Below are positions 22,811-33,229 of a DNA stretch of 64,000 nucleotides, in pieces. The position numbers and the translations under genes are program-made. This DNA comes from Fragilariopsis cylindrus CCMP1102 (Eukaryota; Bacillariophyta; Bacillariophyceae; Bacillariales; Bacillariaceae), in assembly GCA_900095095.1 (NCBI GenBank), contig FMBT01000396.1, positions 84,739-148,738 of the forward strand, in the 5' to 3' direction. The notes under the pieces were generated by a model. The model saw nothing but the letters and a program-made list of their open reading frames with translations, did not search any database and had not been told where the DNA came from. Position 1 is the stretch's first letter. Every line of letters begins with the position of its first letter.

Positions 22811-24593
22811 ATGATGAAAATTATTTCCGTTCAAACAATGAACCTGTTGGTCGTCGTAGTGTTTCTATATCCCGGAATAGTATCGGCATTTATTCTAAGG
22901 CAATCGCCAGCTAAGTCCGCAATTTCGTACCACACTCTATTTCTAGCGAAAGTAAAAACGAAAAATCAGAAGAAGAAGAAAACCAAATCGAAGAGTTCAG
23001 CGGGATCATCGATTTCGGGTGGGGGATTTGCAAAAAAGGTTGAAGCTACAAAATCAACGGGTCCCGATGATGATTATGTGATGTTTCCAAAACTTGAGCC
23101 TAATGTATGTGAAACAATTTTACAGACTCCACCTAGTGTGATGGAAGAAATAAAAAGATCCGGATCTGTTCCATTGGAAGTTTATGATCGCCTAGAGCAG
23201 ATATACGGATTTCCGAACTTCAATCATGAAGTTTCGTCAGTTGAAAAAATGATAGAAGAGGAACAAAACAACGATGAGGAGGAGGACGGGAGCTTTTCAT
23301 TTGAAGATCTATTGGCTGCACCATCACCATCCGTTCCTAATACCAACACAAAAGACACCGCAACAACATCATCAGACTTTAGCGACCTGATAGCTGCCGC
23401 AACGGGTGATGGTGGTCAAGTTGAAACGCAAAAGCAGGATAGTAGTAGTAATGACAACAAAGAAAATAATGCGGTTGCCAAATCGGAAATGAGGAATGCA
23501 ATTTCGAGTTTGCCACAATTTGAAAAAGTCCAAGTCTTGCATTTGGACCCATTGATTTTACAAGTTGACGATTTTCTTAGCGAAGAGGTTAGTAATATCC
23601 TAGTATATTATGAGTTCTATTTCACGATATAATACCGTATCTCCAATTCTCATATTTTTTCTTTTTTTTGATGATAAAAATCAATCACATAATACAATAT
23701 AATGATCAGGAATGTGATCGATATGTAGATATGTCACTGGCACCAGTTGATAATGATGGGAACCAAAAAACAGTCGATAGCTTTCAAACGCGATCCAAGA
23801 CTGTAGGAAAAGACGCCAGTGCTAAGGCGCAACGAACAAGCACCACGTGGTTCCATCACTATAGGAACGTTCCTGAACTCATGGCCAAAGCTAGTCGTCT
23901 TGTTGGTTTGGATTCTATCGATCGGTGGGAAGAACCCCAAACTGTTAGGTATCAACGAAGCGAAAAGTTTACGTGGCACTTGACGCATTGGCTCCGGTAC
24001 AATCAACCGATGATCTTGGTGGTCAACGATTAGCCACGTTAATCGTCTATCTGAAGGATCTAGAATCGGGCGGTGCAACAGTATTCCGAGATCTTGGGCC
24101 GCTTAAAGTGTAAGTAGTGTGATGGGAAATATTATACGGTAACAAAGGCAGAAAATTTCATATCGTTATAAATTATTTTTGTGACTAAATTCATTATCGT
24201 GAATTCGATTCAAATCATCTTATCCTTATCCATCCATATAAACAGTCAACCCAAGAAAGGGTCCGCATTGTTATTTTTTCCTGCTGCAGGAGGTATCCCT
24301 AATGCACCTTTCGACATAAGGACTTTGCACTGTGGAGAAATCGTCCCGGACTCATCCGTGACTGACAAATGGATTTCTCAATTATGGTAAGTAAATACGT
24401 TGCTACTAGGTGCTATATTGCTTTACTATTAGTTGCATTTGTTCGAAACTAATATGTGCTTGTTGTTTGGTTTGGTCCTTTTCTGTTTGGCTTTAGGCTA
24501 CGGGCTGGGCCCTATTCGCCCACGGCTCCACCAGGAAATCTACACGAGGATGCTTTGAACGATGTAAAGAAATATTGCAATTCATCGTCATAA
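22811..24593 (+). CDS. Prolyl 4-hydroxylase family 2-oxoglutarate/Fe(II) dioxygenase
   Basis: A signal peptide (LLVVVVFLYPGIVSAFI, with SAF as an ASAF-like motif) is followed by a Lys-rich and acidic linker. The catalytic P4H domain comes next: YQRSEKFTWHLDALAP carries the first Fe ligands H-x-D, GGQRLATLIVYL is the conserved strand, GGATVFRDL follows, and TLHCGEIV supplies the distal His before WISQLW. Exons are 22811-23587, 23710-24109, 24246-24386 and 24497-24593, all with GT-AG borders. One T deletion near 23981 breaks WHL from DALAP. It hydroxylates proline in secreted or cell-wall-type proteins, or another residue; the substrate is not evident. Either the secretory pathway or the plastid is possible. 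Confidence 0.87.
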
Positions 24594-25017
24594 AACCAAA
24601 ACGAAACGAAAACCCCCCACAACAGAAATCAGTACAAGTGACTTGTGGTCGCGGCGGCGATCTCTGACCAAAATAAGGTTTGAAATTCCTCGAATAATAA
24701 TGGTAATAATCTTGCTGAAGTAGAAAATATTCATATAAAAGTAGTAGTGGTTTTCAATATTATTGTCTATTCTTTCATTTTATGCTACATACGCCCTACT
24801 TTTGCAAATTTGCGCGCGCCAATCTTTTCCATATATCTCAATCTACTTATCATCGATCCATACACACATCACACATCACACATCCTCGTCATCCATCATC
24901 AGAATCATCATCTTCTCACACAAAAAACACCCCATATCTCGTCGTCGCATCTCAAATGCATCGTCTAGAGATCTAGAAGAACTAGAGTACAATAGCTTGA
25001 GGAGCTAGTAGAGTACG
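24594..25017. other. Intergenic region
   Basis: AT-rich spacer between two plus-strand genes, containing ACACATCACACATC-type short repeats near 24860-24890. No further gene was recognised. Confidence 0.35.
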
Positions 25018-26322
25018 ATGAAGATTTCATACTGCTATTTTGTTGGTTTTTGATGCTAGCAACATTCCTACGATATATGGATGGAGCAATAAAATTAAAG
25101 TGAGAACTTCCTCACAGCTTGGTGCTCTTTCCCTTAACCGAAGGGATTACTAGCAGGAGCAGGTGCAGCCGCTGTATTAAGTACTTGTGGTGTTTCTAAT
25201 TCAAATGCTCTCGAATTGGTTTTCAACGAAAAACAACAATACGTCCAGAAATTTCCGACCCTATTTGCTCCTCTATACGGAGAAGCATTTAAGAAAACTA
25301 TTAAACGATCATTAGAACCAAATAATAATGCCAATACTACAATTTGGGCTATAGAACAAAATCTGGAGCTTGGTCCTCTACAAACACCAATACGATGTGT
25401 AGTTGTTCGACTAAAAAATGGAAGTTTATGGGTCCATGCCCCATTGGCACCTACGCAAGAGTTTTTTGAATTGGTCGAATCATGTGGAGAGAAAGTGGCA
25501 CACATTGTGGTACCGACCTATGCGCTCGAACACAAAGTATTCGTTAAGGATGCACTGCGACGTTGGCCTGACGCTAAACTTTGGACTTCTCCAGGTCAAT
25601 TTTCCTTTCCGTTTGATGTTTCCGAAGAATTCGTTTTTGGTAAAAGAGTAGATGGTGTTTTGGATGCAAAATCTCATCCGCTAATACCATGGAGCGACGA
25701 AATTGATTATGCAACTCTGGCAGGGGGGACTTTTGATATTGGTGGCAAGTCCACTACTCTGTTTGAGACGGCCTTTCTCCATAAAGCTAGCAAATCATTG
25801 ATTGTCACTGACGCAGTTGCTCAGATTCCAAAAACTGTTCCACCACTAAATAATCCTGAAAACCTCCTCTTGATATCGAAGCTATCCACAGCTGATCCCA
25901 TGCCAGACGATACACCATCATCAAGACTTATTGGTTGGGAGAAGACTGCTCTATTAGTTTCGTATTTCTTCCCAGAACACGAAGAATTTGATCCAAAGAA
26001 ACTAGGAGTCGTCACTTGGACGGAAGGGTGGCATGATAATTTTAATGCCCTAGCGGGACGGCTGATAGTTCCTCCTGTTGTTCGGACCCTTATTTACGCT
26101 CAGAATCGATCACGGGTTGGAGAATGGGTAGACGAAGTAGTAGAACGATGGGAGTTTGATCAGATAGTACCCGCTCATTTCGAGGCACCTATAAAAGCAA
26201 CATCGAGAGACTTTGCCAATGCATTTTTGTTCCTAAAAGATGATACTGTGGACGCATTTCCAGAAAATGATCTAGCACGAGGGTTGAGACCAATTGCCGA
26301 TGCTGCCTTGAAAGTACTTTGA
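25018..26322 (+). CDS. DUF4336-like protein with twin-arginine thylakoid signal
   Basis: The body (25170-26322) is one frame with VRLKNGSLWVHAPL, HIVVPTYALEHK, WTSPGQFSFP, LFETAFLHKASKSLIVTDA and a late VPAHFEAPI. This pattern is that of the DUF4336 family, which resembles metallo-hydrolases of the beta-lactamase fold but lacks the full HxHxDH motif. Upstream, three one-base deletions (T5 at 25047-25051, near 25095 and near 25150) reconnect it to ATG 25018: MKISYCYFVGFLMLATF (signal), then SLNRRDYLAGAGAAAVLS. The RR-D plus hydrophobic stretch ending SNA|LE looks like a Tat-type lumen signal. A thylakoid lumen location is inferred; function is unknown. Confidence 0.65.
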
Positions 26323-27020
26323 TATAACGTCACTAATTGAACAGTTAAATGATCATATCGTAGCTCAGAAAGAACTTGGTATAAAGAATATTAGTTAAAG
26401 CATTATTATCTACCAATTGTAAAATCACTGCCAGTAGCTTGATTGCATTTTAAGGTCAAATTGAAGTTTTGATTAACACACACACACACACACACAGATT
26501 CCAAGCTATTTGTCTCTACTGATAAAACTAGTATGTAGTCTACAAGGTGAGGACCCCTTTGCTTCCTTGTCAAAATTTGTTTTGGTTGGCTACTAGGTAA
26601 TGATGTCTCTATTTGTCAGCAGTCAGACAGTTTGTGTTATCATTTTGTCCTATCTTTTATCTTGTTATCTGAGTGACATTGTATTGGTTTGTTGGAATGA
26701 ATCAAGATACATGAAATGAAACATTCTTAAACATTGATACAATAAACAGTGTAATCTTGGGGTTACAAAGTAATTACATTAGATTTGAACATAAGACTAA
26801 TATAATATATATGTAATTTGTATTTTGTGATTCAATCCAGTCCCGTATGAGGTGTGTTTTCGCTACTCTTTAACTTCAACGGATGAAAATTTCAAATTCG
26901 AGAACGAGAACGTGACAAAACAAGCTACAAGTTACTAGCAGCAAACGGGCAACGACAAAAGCCGAGTAACGGTAACAACAACAGAAGGAACATCCAGATC
27001 ACAGAACAAATAGAACATAC

Positions 27021-27065
<45 letters not shown>

Positions 27066-27085
27066 ACAAACACACAAAATACAAA
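26323..27085. other. Intergenic region with microsatellites
   Basis: It holds an AC dinucleotide repeat (about 26475-26497) and an AATC tetranucleotide array (27023-27064) just upstream of the next ATG. Nothing else was recognised. Confidence 0.5.
27023..27064. repeat. (AATC)n tetranucleotide repeat in a 5' leader
   Basis: About ten tandem AATC units end roughly 20 bases before ATG 27086, so they are probably transcribed in the 5' UTR. Confidence 0.9.
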
Positions 27086-27775
27086 ATGGGTTGGTGGGGA
27101 TCTGTAAAGAATGCTGCCGAGAAGACTAAACTTAGAGGTGATATTGCTTTGACGCAACGTGGGATTACCGCAAGAAAGAAGAAGTTTGGAGAAGAATATT
27201 TTGATGTATTAACAAATGATAAACAAAAGTCATTCGGTGGAATAGGTGGAACGGGTGGAACATTAGCGGTATTTAAAAAATCAGAAAATGATGATCCAAT
27301 GAAAATTGCCTTTGAAACATGTCGTGATGATATACGTGGTATGCAAGTAAGAAAAGAAGAGCATCATAAACAATTAGACGTAATGGAAGTAAAAGGTTGT
27401 CATACGATGCCGGATGAAACGATGGGACAAAATATACGGAAAACTGGGAGGATGTTTTCGGATGCTGGTGTTGGTGCAAAAATCCGTGCACAGATGGCAT
27501 TCATTGATCGTGAAATGAAAATAAGAAAAGAAAATTTTGGTGTAGAAGTGTATGATCTTGCGAAAGCATCGGACGATCAAGAAAAGAAGGGTGGACTGAA
27601 AGGAACGATCTCCAAGGCACTTTCCGGTTTAAGTGAACAAGAAAAGGAAATGCAAAAAACCATCGATGCTGCCAAGAATGACGTAGAAGGAATAGAAGGT
27701 CGAGTGATATCAATGGAAAGACAAATTGCTTTTCTTGATTCAGAAATGGAACCACTCGCAGCAACATCATCGTAA
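27086..27775 (+). CDS. Hypothetical two-repeat coiled-coil protein
   Basis: An intact 229-codon frame starting MGWWGSVKNAAEKTK. Two similar halves are visible: residues about 18-90 (DIALTQRGITARKKKFGEEYFDVL) and about 133-225 (AQMAFIDREMKIRKENFGVEVYDL), each followed by a Gly/Lys loop and a charged helix (FETCRDDIRGMQVRKEEHH; MQKTIDAAKNDVEGIEGR). It has no signal peptide or membrane segment, so it is probably cytosolic. I do not recognise the family; an internal duplication of a helical unit is what the sequence shows. Confidence 0.65.
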   Translation: MGWWGSVKNAAEKTKLRGDIALTQRGITARKKKFGEEYFDVLTNDKQKSFGGIGGTGGTLAVFKKSENDDPMKIAFETCRDDIRGMQVRKEEHHKQLDVMEVKGCHTMPDETMGQNIRKTGRMFSDAGVGAKIRAQMAFIDREMKIRKENFGVEVYDLAKASDDQEKKGGLKGTISKALSGLSEQEKEMQKTIDAAKNDVEGIEGRVISMERQIAFLDSEMEPLAATSS

Positions 27776-29562
27776 TCATCGTAATCATCATCATTATCTC
27801 AGCTACGTGCTGTTGTGTTTTTGGTTTGATTTTGTGAAGGATGACGTAGAAAAACAATATTCTTATATCATTACTTTCTTGCATTCGATTGATAACTTTG
27901 AAGGAACGAAGACTATTTCCGCCGAGGCTGGTAATAATATTGTTGCTATTATTATTACTCTGAATGGAGAGAATTTTAAATATATACATACATGCACACA
28001 TACAAACAACCATACATACATAAACGACGAAACTGATCAATCATCATAGTGCTGCAAAGGATGAATATACGCTTACAAGAATTAATGATCTTAAACGTTT
28101 CATATAATAATAACGATATAATATTATCATCGCTTAATATCTTTCACATAGACATACATACATACATACATACATTCAACATTTACGTGAGTGTGTCTGT
28201 GTGTGTTTTGTTCACAATTTTATCTACTTCAGTAACTAGAATATCTAGATATATTTTAGAAGGACCTGTACGCCAGAAAAGTCATGCTAATATAAAACTT
28301 GATACAAAATATGTATTTTTCCGTGTCGAAATGAGATGAAATGTAGTAGTTAATATATTATAGTTGCATGACTTAGTATTCACCTTTAAACGATCTAGCA
28401 TTATTTCTCTTACTACTTGCAATATTGTATGGAACTTCATTTCGTCTAGCTACTAGAACTCAAAAACCATCATATCCCTCGCAACAAGAATTTCAACAAT
28501 CAAGGACACATCAACCACCATCAATGTCCATTAATTACAATCGCAACTGGTAAGATGATCGGCGTAGGAAACAAAAACTTGCAGCAAGACCTGACCAAAA
28601 ATCTTTGTGGGGGCAATCCAATTCATAACTCGATATCATCACAATAATCTACCCCCTAATGCTGTACTCGTCGGTAAACTATGTGCCACGATCGAATCGA
28701 ATGAATGCAAAAGAAATGTGATCAACAAAGTGTTGTTCGCAAACCTGTTTTCGGATACATACGCAAAACGGCTGATGTAAGATAGTCGTTTATCATAGTA
28801 TATCTGGTCGTGAAAATACTACGCTAACATTAAGCCATCGATTGATTCTTCAAGAAGATTTCAGTCAAGGTTGAGGAATTATATGTATTATTCTTGCTTT
28901 CCCTATTTTTTGATGACCTCATACAGAGATGAGGATGTTAAGGTGCACCTTAAGTAACTCAATACGATACTAAGTTGAAACGAAGAAGATTAGGACATAC
29001 AGTACGCGACAAGACATTTTTATTTATTTTGTTAATGAAAAAAAAAAAAGTGCGATCTCACGGACATAAACGATTGTTTCACGATTATTGAAAAAAATAG
29101 AAATATTGAAACACGAATTGCTTCATCGGTATTTGTCAGTGAGATCGAGTGGATCTCAAACGATTTTATTCCCACAACTTTGGCTTTTGGCTAAGGATTT
29201 CTTTCTTTGTGTGCGGGTAGAAAATCCACAAGTGAAACACATAGGTACACGATCTCAAAGACATTTAGTGCACGTTATACTTCCACGTGCTTAAAAAGTA
29301 GTGCCTAATACATACGGAACTTATAGTTCACGTGATGTAACACCTAACTAAATATGCTTAAATCATTTATGCTAAAACTTTTGCACAACCATTAGGTTCT
29401 ACTTTTATTCTGTTTTGATATCCTCCGTCGCCTTTTCGTTCATAAAACACTATCTTATCAACTTTCAATTGATATTGCCTACATCAAATAACTTTGGCAC
29501 AACCTTGTATCAGACAATACAGACAACATACATTTCAAACAGGTAACACAAACATAATCGCA
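27776..29562. other. Gene-poor region
   Basis: It contains an ACAT tetranucleotide repeat (about 28148-28173) and a poly-A run near 29037-29049. One open stretch, 28377-28553, is listed separately. No RNA gene was recognised. Decayed frames elsewhere show no family motifs. Confidence 0.4.
28377..28553 (+). CDS. Possible 3' exon of an unrecognised small membrane protein
   Basis: An open stretch preceded by ACTTAG (a possible acceptor) encodes LALFLLLLAILYGTSF, a membrane-like helix, followed by a Gln/Pro/Ser-rich tail ending SINYNRNW and TAA. No upstream exon or ATG could be joined to it, so it may be chance. Confidence 0.2.
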   Translation, partial: YSPLNDLALFLLLLAILYGTSFRLATRTQKPSYPSQQEFQQSRTHQPPSMSINYNRNW

Positions 29563-31074
29563 ATGAACGTACCAACAACTCCTATCACAATAACCGAACG
29601 AGCTGCTACCCAGATCTCACTAGATCAAACCATCAAGTTGGAGCTTATATCTCCATTTTCTACCGGTCTCATCCCGATTCGGCGTCGTGTACTACGGTCT
29701 AGTTCTTTCAAGAATACTAATACTTGTGGCAGCAACAACAAGATATCCAATGACCGACGAAGAAAGAGGAAGAGTGCTGGTGCTACTACTACCGGTAGTG
29801 CTGTGTCGACAAACGCTCAGTGCATCGTTTCGGATGACGATGAGTCGATCTTGAACAAAAAGAAAAGGAAGAAGGATGTCACTATCAACTACAACACTAG
29901 CACCAACACTAGCAATCCAGCTCCTACTGCTTTCTCTACGAAGAATGTCGGTGGCAATGCTACTATATCTTCAGTATCATCCTCATCATCATCATCACCA
30001 TCGTCTTTGAACTCACAAGCACAGATTCATTCCAAGAAATATCCTTTTCCCCATAAGTTATACGATCTTATGGCGAAAACTGATAGTAGAGATGTTATTT
30101 CTTGGTCGGCCGATGGAACGGAATTCGTCGTACATGACCATGCCCGGTTCGCATCTATACTTTTACCAATCTACTTTGGTCATAATCAGATGAGAAGTTT
30201 TGATCGTCAATTGAATTATTGGGAGTTTGAAAGAACCAATACAAATAAAATTTCAAATAAATCCTTTGGTGGAAAGTCATGGAAACATCCATTCTTTCAA
30301 AAGGATCGACGTGATCTACTCAAAGAGATTGTACGTAAGAAGATCAAAAACGGACCAGCATCCACTCGACGTTATACATTCAACGACGGTGACGACAAGA
30401 AGAAGAACAAGAAGAAGAACAAGGACAAGAACACCGCGGCGACAAAGATTAAAAAAGAACAACGAGGTATGGAAGAAGTTCTCGAGTCAGTAATACCCGG
30501 TCCTACCCATGCCAACGTTCGGAAGAATATGCTCCTCAAGATTCAGTCTATAAATCGGAAAGGGGAGAATCTCGCATCAATGGGGTTACGAAGAAATATC
30601 ATCAGTCCTGTGGTGAATCAAGAATCATCCTCGTTATCATTATCGTCGTCGTCATCATCGAAGGAGTCATTACCACCGTTACCAGAATTAGAAATCGAAA
30701 TCGCACCGCCAATACAGTTACGAAGAAACATCAATCTTGTGGTGTTTCAAGAATCATCATTGTTATCAACGTCGTCATCTTCGTCATTGTCATCGGAGGA
30801 GGAAGAGTCATTACAACCGTTATCAGAATACGTTCGCACTCCTTCCGAGATGATTGCTACTGCATTGTATGAAGACATCGAAGATGAATTTTTACCCCTT
30901 CTACACATCGATTGTTTTAATGACGTCGACGTCGATGGCGATGGCGACCACAAGGGGGACAAGAACGAGGACAAGCATAATATGCACAATAGCAGTAACA
31001 ATACTGATGGCGGTATGGTATACCAATGGGATCATAATGGCATAGTATTCGGAGGAAAATCTTCCACGATATAA
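29563..31074 (+). CDS. Heat-shock-factor-type transcription factor
   Basis: ATG 29563 (MNVPTTPITITERAA) is the first in-frame ATG of the open frame. A low-complexity Ser/Thr/Asn/Lys N-terminal arm with KRK clusters leads to the HSF DNA-binding domain at about residues 158-265: YPFPHKLYDLM, ISWSADGTEFVVHD, HNQMRSFDRQLNYWEFER and KSWKHPFFQKDRRDLLKEI, the order seen in HSF winged-helix domains. HSFs are strongly expanded in diatoms. The rest is disordered, with a repeated block (MGLRRNIISPVVNQESS / QLRRNINLVVFQESS) and an acidic end that could be an activation region. No heptad-repeat oligomerisation domain is obvious. The frame may continue downstream if bases are missing near 31074. Confidence 0.85.
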   Translation: MNVPTTPITITERAATQISLDQTIKLELISPFSTGLIPIRRRVLRSSSFKNTNTCGSNNKISNDRRRKRKSAGATTTGSAVSTNAQCIVSDDDESILNKKKRKKDVTINYNTSTNTSNPAPTAFSTKNVGGNATISSVSSSSSSSPSSLNSQAQIHSKKYPFPHKLYDLMAKTDSRDVISWSADGTEFVVHDHARFASILLPIYFGHNQMRSFDRQLNYWEFERTNTNKISNKSFGGKSWKHPFFQKDRRDLLKEIVRKKIKNGPASTRRYTFNDGDDKKKNKKKNKDKNTAATKIKKEQRGMEEVLESVIPGPTHANVRKNMLLKIQSINRKGENLASMGLRRNIISPVVNQESSSLSLSSSSSSKESLPPLPELEIEIAPPIQLRRNINLVVFQESSLLSTSSSSSLSSEEEESLQPLSEYVRTPSEMIATALYEDIEDEFLPLLHIDCFNDVDVDGDGDHKGDKNEDKHNMHNSSNNTDGGMVYQWDHNGIVFGGKSSTI

Positions 31075-31174
31075 AATCGGGGGTAACGATGACAATAACA
31101 GGAATGAAAACAATGATGACGACGGCGATGACGACCGACGGCGATGACGATGACGATGACGATGAGATGAAGCA

Positions 31175-31507
31175 ATGTCGACGTTGATGTCTATAATCCT
31201 CAAAGACGAAGAAAAATCTCCACTCCTCACCTACAAGGACGACATCAACGAAGTATACGATTATTCTGTCCCTTGCTTGTTCGAAGCCGCCATCAACGAT
31301 AGTGACGATGATATAGGTGACTCAGAAAGTGAGCGTGAGAAGAAAAGAGACGTCCTAAAGAAATTGACCGTCCCGAAGTTGAAGGATAGACTCCTTGAAG
31401 CTGGTGCTAAACATTCACAGTTCAGAAGTTTACGGAAATCGGATCTGATTGAATTGCTTATCCAGATGGATCAAGATCTAACGACGACAACGACGTTAGT
31501 GCACTGA
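31175..31507 (+). CDS. SAP-like motif ORF, possibly the C-terminus of the HSF gene
   Basis: A 110-codon frame with an acidic start and a C-terminal LTVPKLKDRLLEAGAKHSQ, RSLRKSDLIELL pattern resembling the SAP motif (two helices that bind DNA). It starts only 100 bp after the HSF stop, in another frame, and the sequence between is Asp-coding (GATGAC repeats). Given the deletions elsewhere it may be the tail of the HSF protein; otherwise it is a separate small gene. Confidence 0.4.
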   Translation: MSTLMSIILKDEEKSPLLTYKDDINEVYDYSVPCLFEAAINDSDDDIGDSESEREKKRDVLKKLTVPKLKDRLLEAGAKHSQFRSLRKSDLIELLIQMDQDLTTTTTLVH

Positions 31508-31958
31508 TAATACACTGATACAGTACTATATACTCTATATAAAAACAAATTCCATATGAAAAAGAAGAAGAAGAAGAAGAAGAAGAAGAAGAAAACAATA
31601 CATACTGAGGAAGAGAAGGAAAAAATGAATACCGAGAAAAGGAAAGGTACGGATAGAACAAGACACATTTAGAATACTTCGGTAACTATATACTATAATT
31701 TATAGGTTAACTATATACACGAAATATAGAAGCTTTAATAGTAGTTTAAATCCTGTAGCTAGTGTGTGTGTGTGTGTGCGTGTGTATATATATATATATA
31801 TATATATATTATGAATGCATCATTTCTTGCTTCCGTATGTGTTGATTTCGTGTAAACCTCCCTACTATTTTACTCTCTCTATTCATTTCTTGCAATTGTG
31901 TTTGTGTTTGTTTGAATCAATGTCGAATATCGTGTAATCATCATCATCGTCTACCGTC
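31508..31958. repeat. Convergent intergenic region with GAA and GT/AT microsatellites
   Basis: It contains a GAA array at about 31563-31594 and a compound TG then TA repeat at about 31762-31809. It lies between the 3' ends of the HSF/SAP region and the Cys-rich gene. Confidence 0.8.
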
Positions 31959-33229
31959 CTAACAATCTAAACAAAACGTTCCATCACCTCCTTCTTTTTG
32001 TGATTTTTGTGTCGTCGCTGATGCACAAAAAGAACAAAAACTTTTTGACAATTTTGACATTCTCTTCGACAATTTGTACAACTTGGTCGATCACAACAAG
32101 AACAACAAGCTGGATTATTCTTCATTGCATCATTTATGTTGGTGTTGTTATTATTACTATTATTATTCTTATTATTATTACTTCTCTCATCAATCGTCAT
32201 CGCAGTGACAGTAGCAATAGTAGTAGTAGCAGTAGCCGGTTGTTTATGATGTGTATTGCTTTTTGTAAAGGAAAAGTAATTTAATATCGCATTATTGGGC
32301 ATAACATTATGGACAGTAGGCAGAACGGGAAGCTGGAAAGAATTTTGACAAATATGACAAGCCACAAAAATAGATGATGATGATAATGATGATAATGATG
32401 GTGTTGTTGCTATTGCCTCCTTTTTAATAAAATTTACACCGGTCCTACTATCATTTAGTAGTACGCGTTGTAGTACGTGACCAGATCCGGATTCTGGATT
32501 TAATTCGTCGGTTGTTATATCCATTGATTCATCTTCTTCTTGTTCTAGAGATTGAGGAGCAACAACGTCAATGTCATCATCATTATTTGTATAACCTCCA
32601 CCCCTATGATCATCAGTAGTAGTAGTAGTAGTAGTAACAGTAACAGAAGGTCGTTGTTGTTTCCACCATTCTTTGGTGGTCGTCTCTAGTACTGCTACTG
32701 TCTCTGCTGTCGTCGGCGTCGTCGTGAACCTTATCGTTGGATCATTATTATTATCGTCTTTTTCGTTGTTGTTATTGTTGCCGCCAATATTATTGGTACT
32801 ACAAAAATGTGATTGATTCCAAATGGGAGGAGGAATTTCGACGAAGCAACGACGTCGTTTGTGAGGAGGAGAACTGTAGCAGTCATTCCCACTACTGATA
32901 TCCATCATAATCTCGCCGTCGTTGTCGTCGTTGTTGTTGTTGTCGTCGTTATCGTCTGGAGAGGATGGGATAATCACATGATGATATTGACGTTTATTAT
33001 TGATCATCATCGACGATAAGATGTTATTACTACCGTTATCGTTGTTACTGTTACTATCATTAATCATTAACTTTTCATGTGTACTATTATTGCTCATTGT
33101 ACTTGTACTTGTACTGGTAGTGGTTGTAGACGGTAAACCGAATGGAGACGACCAAGGGTGATAGAATGATGGACGAGGACGGTTGTTGTATTTGCCGTTG
33201 TCGTTACGATGATGATTATGATGAGGCAT
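31959..33229 (-). CDS. Siva-like cysteine-rich protein with disordered N-terminus
   Basis: About 420 residues from ATG 33229. Most are low-complexity Asn/Asp/Thr/Ser. There is a CHICQ pair near residue 297 and a dense C-terminal cluster: CCSCCDRPSCTNC, CQNCQKVFCSFC and finally FCLDC. This CxxC spacing and the terminal C-L-x-C resemble the zinc-binding C-terminus of Siva-type proteins. The last part requires one missing base in the A5 run at 32036-32040 (T in the gene); without it the frame loses four of its Cys residues. Conserved Tyr/Trp landmarks are weak, so the family call is tentative. It is probably an intracellular zinc protein. Confidence 0.5.

Noticed and set aside
26475-31809. Microsatellite arrays as CRISPR-like repeats
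   Set aside because: They are simple 2-4 base tandem repeats without spacers, in a eukaryotic genome.
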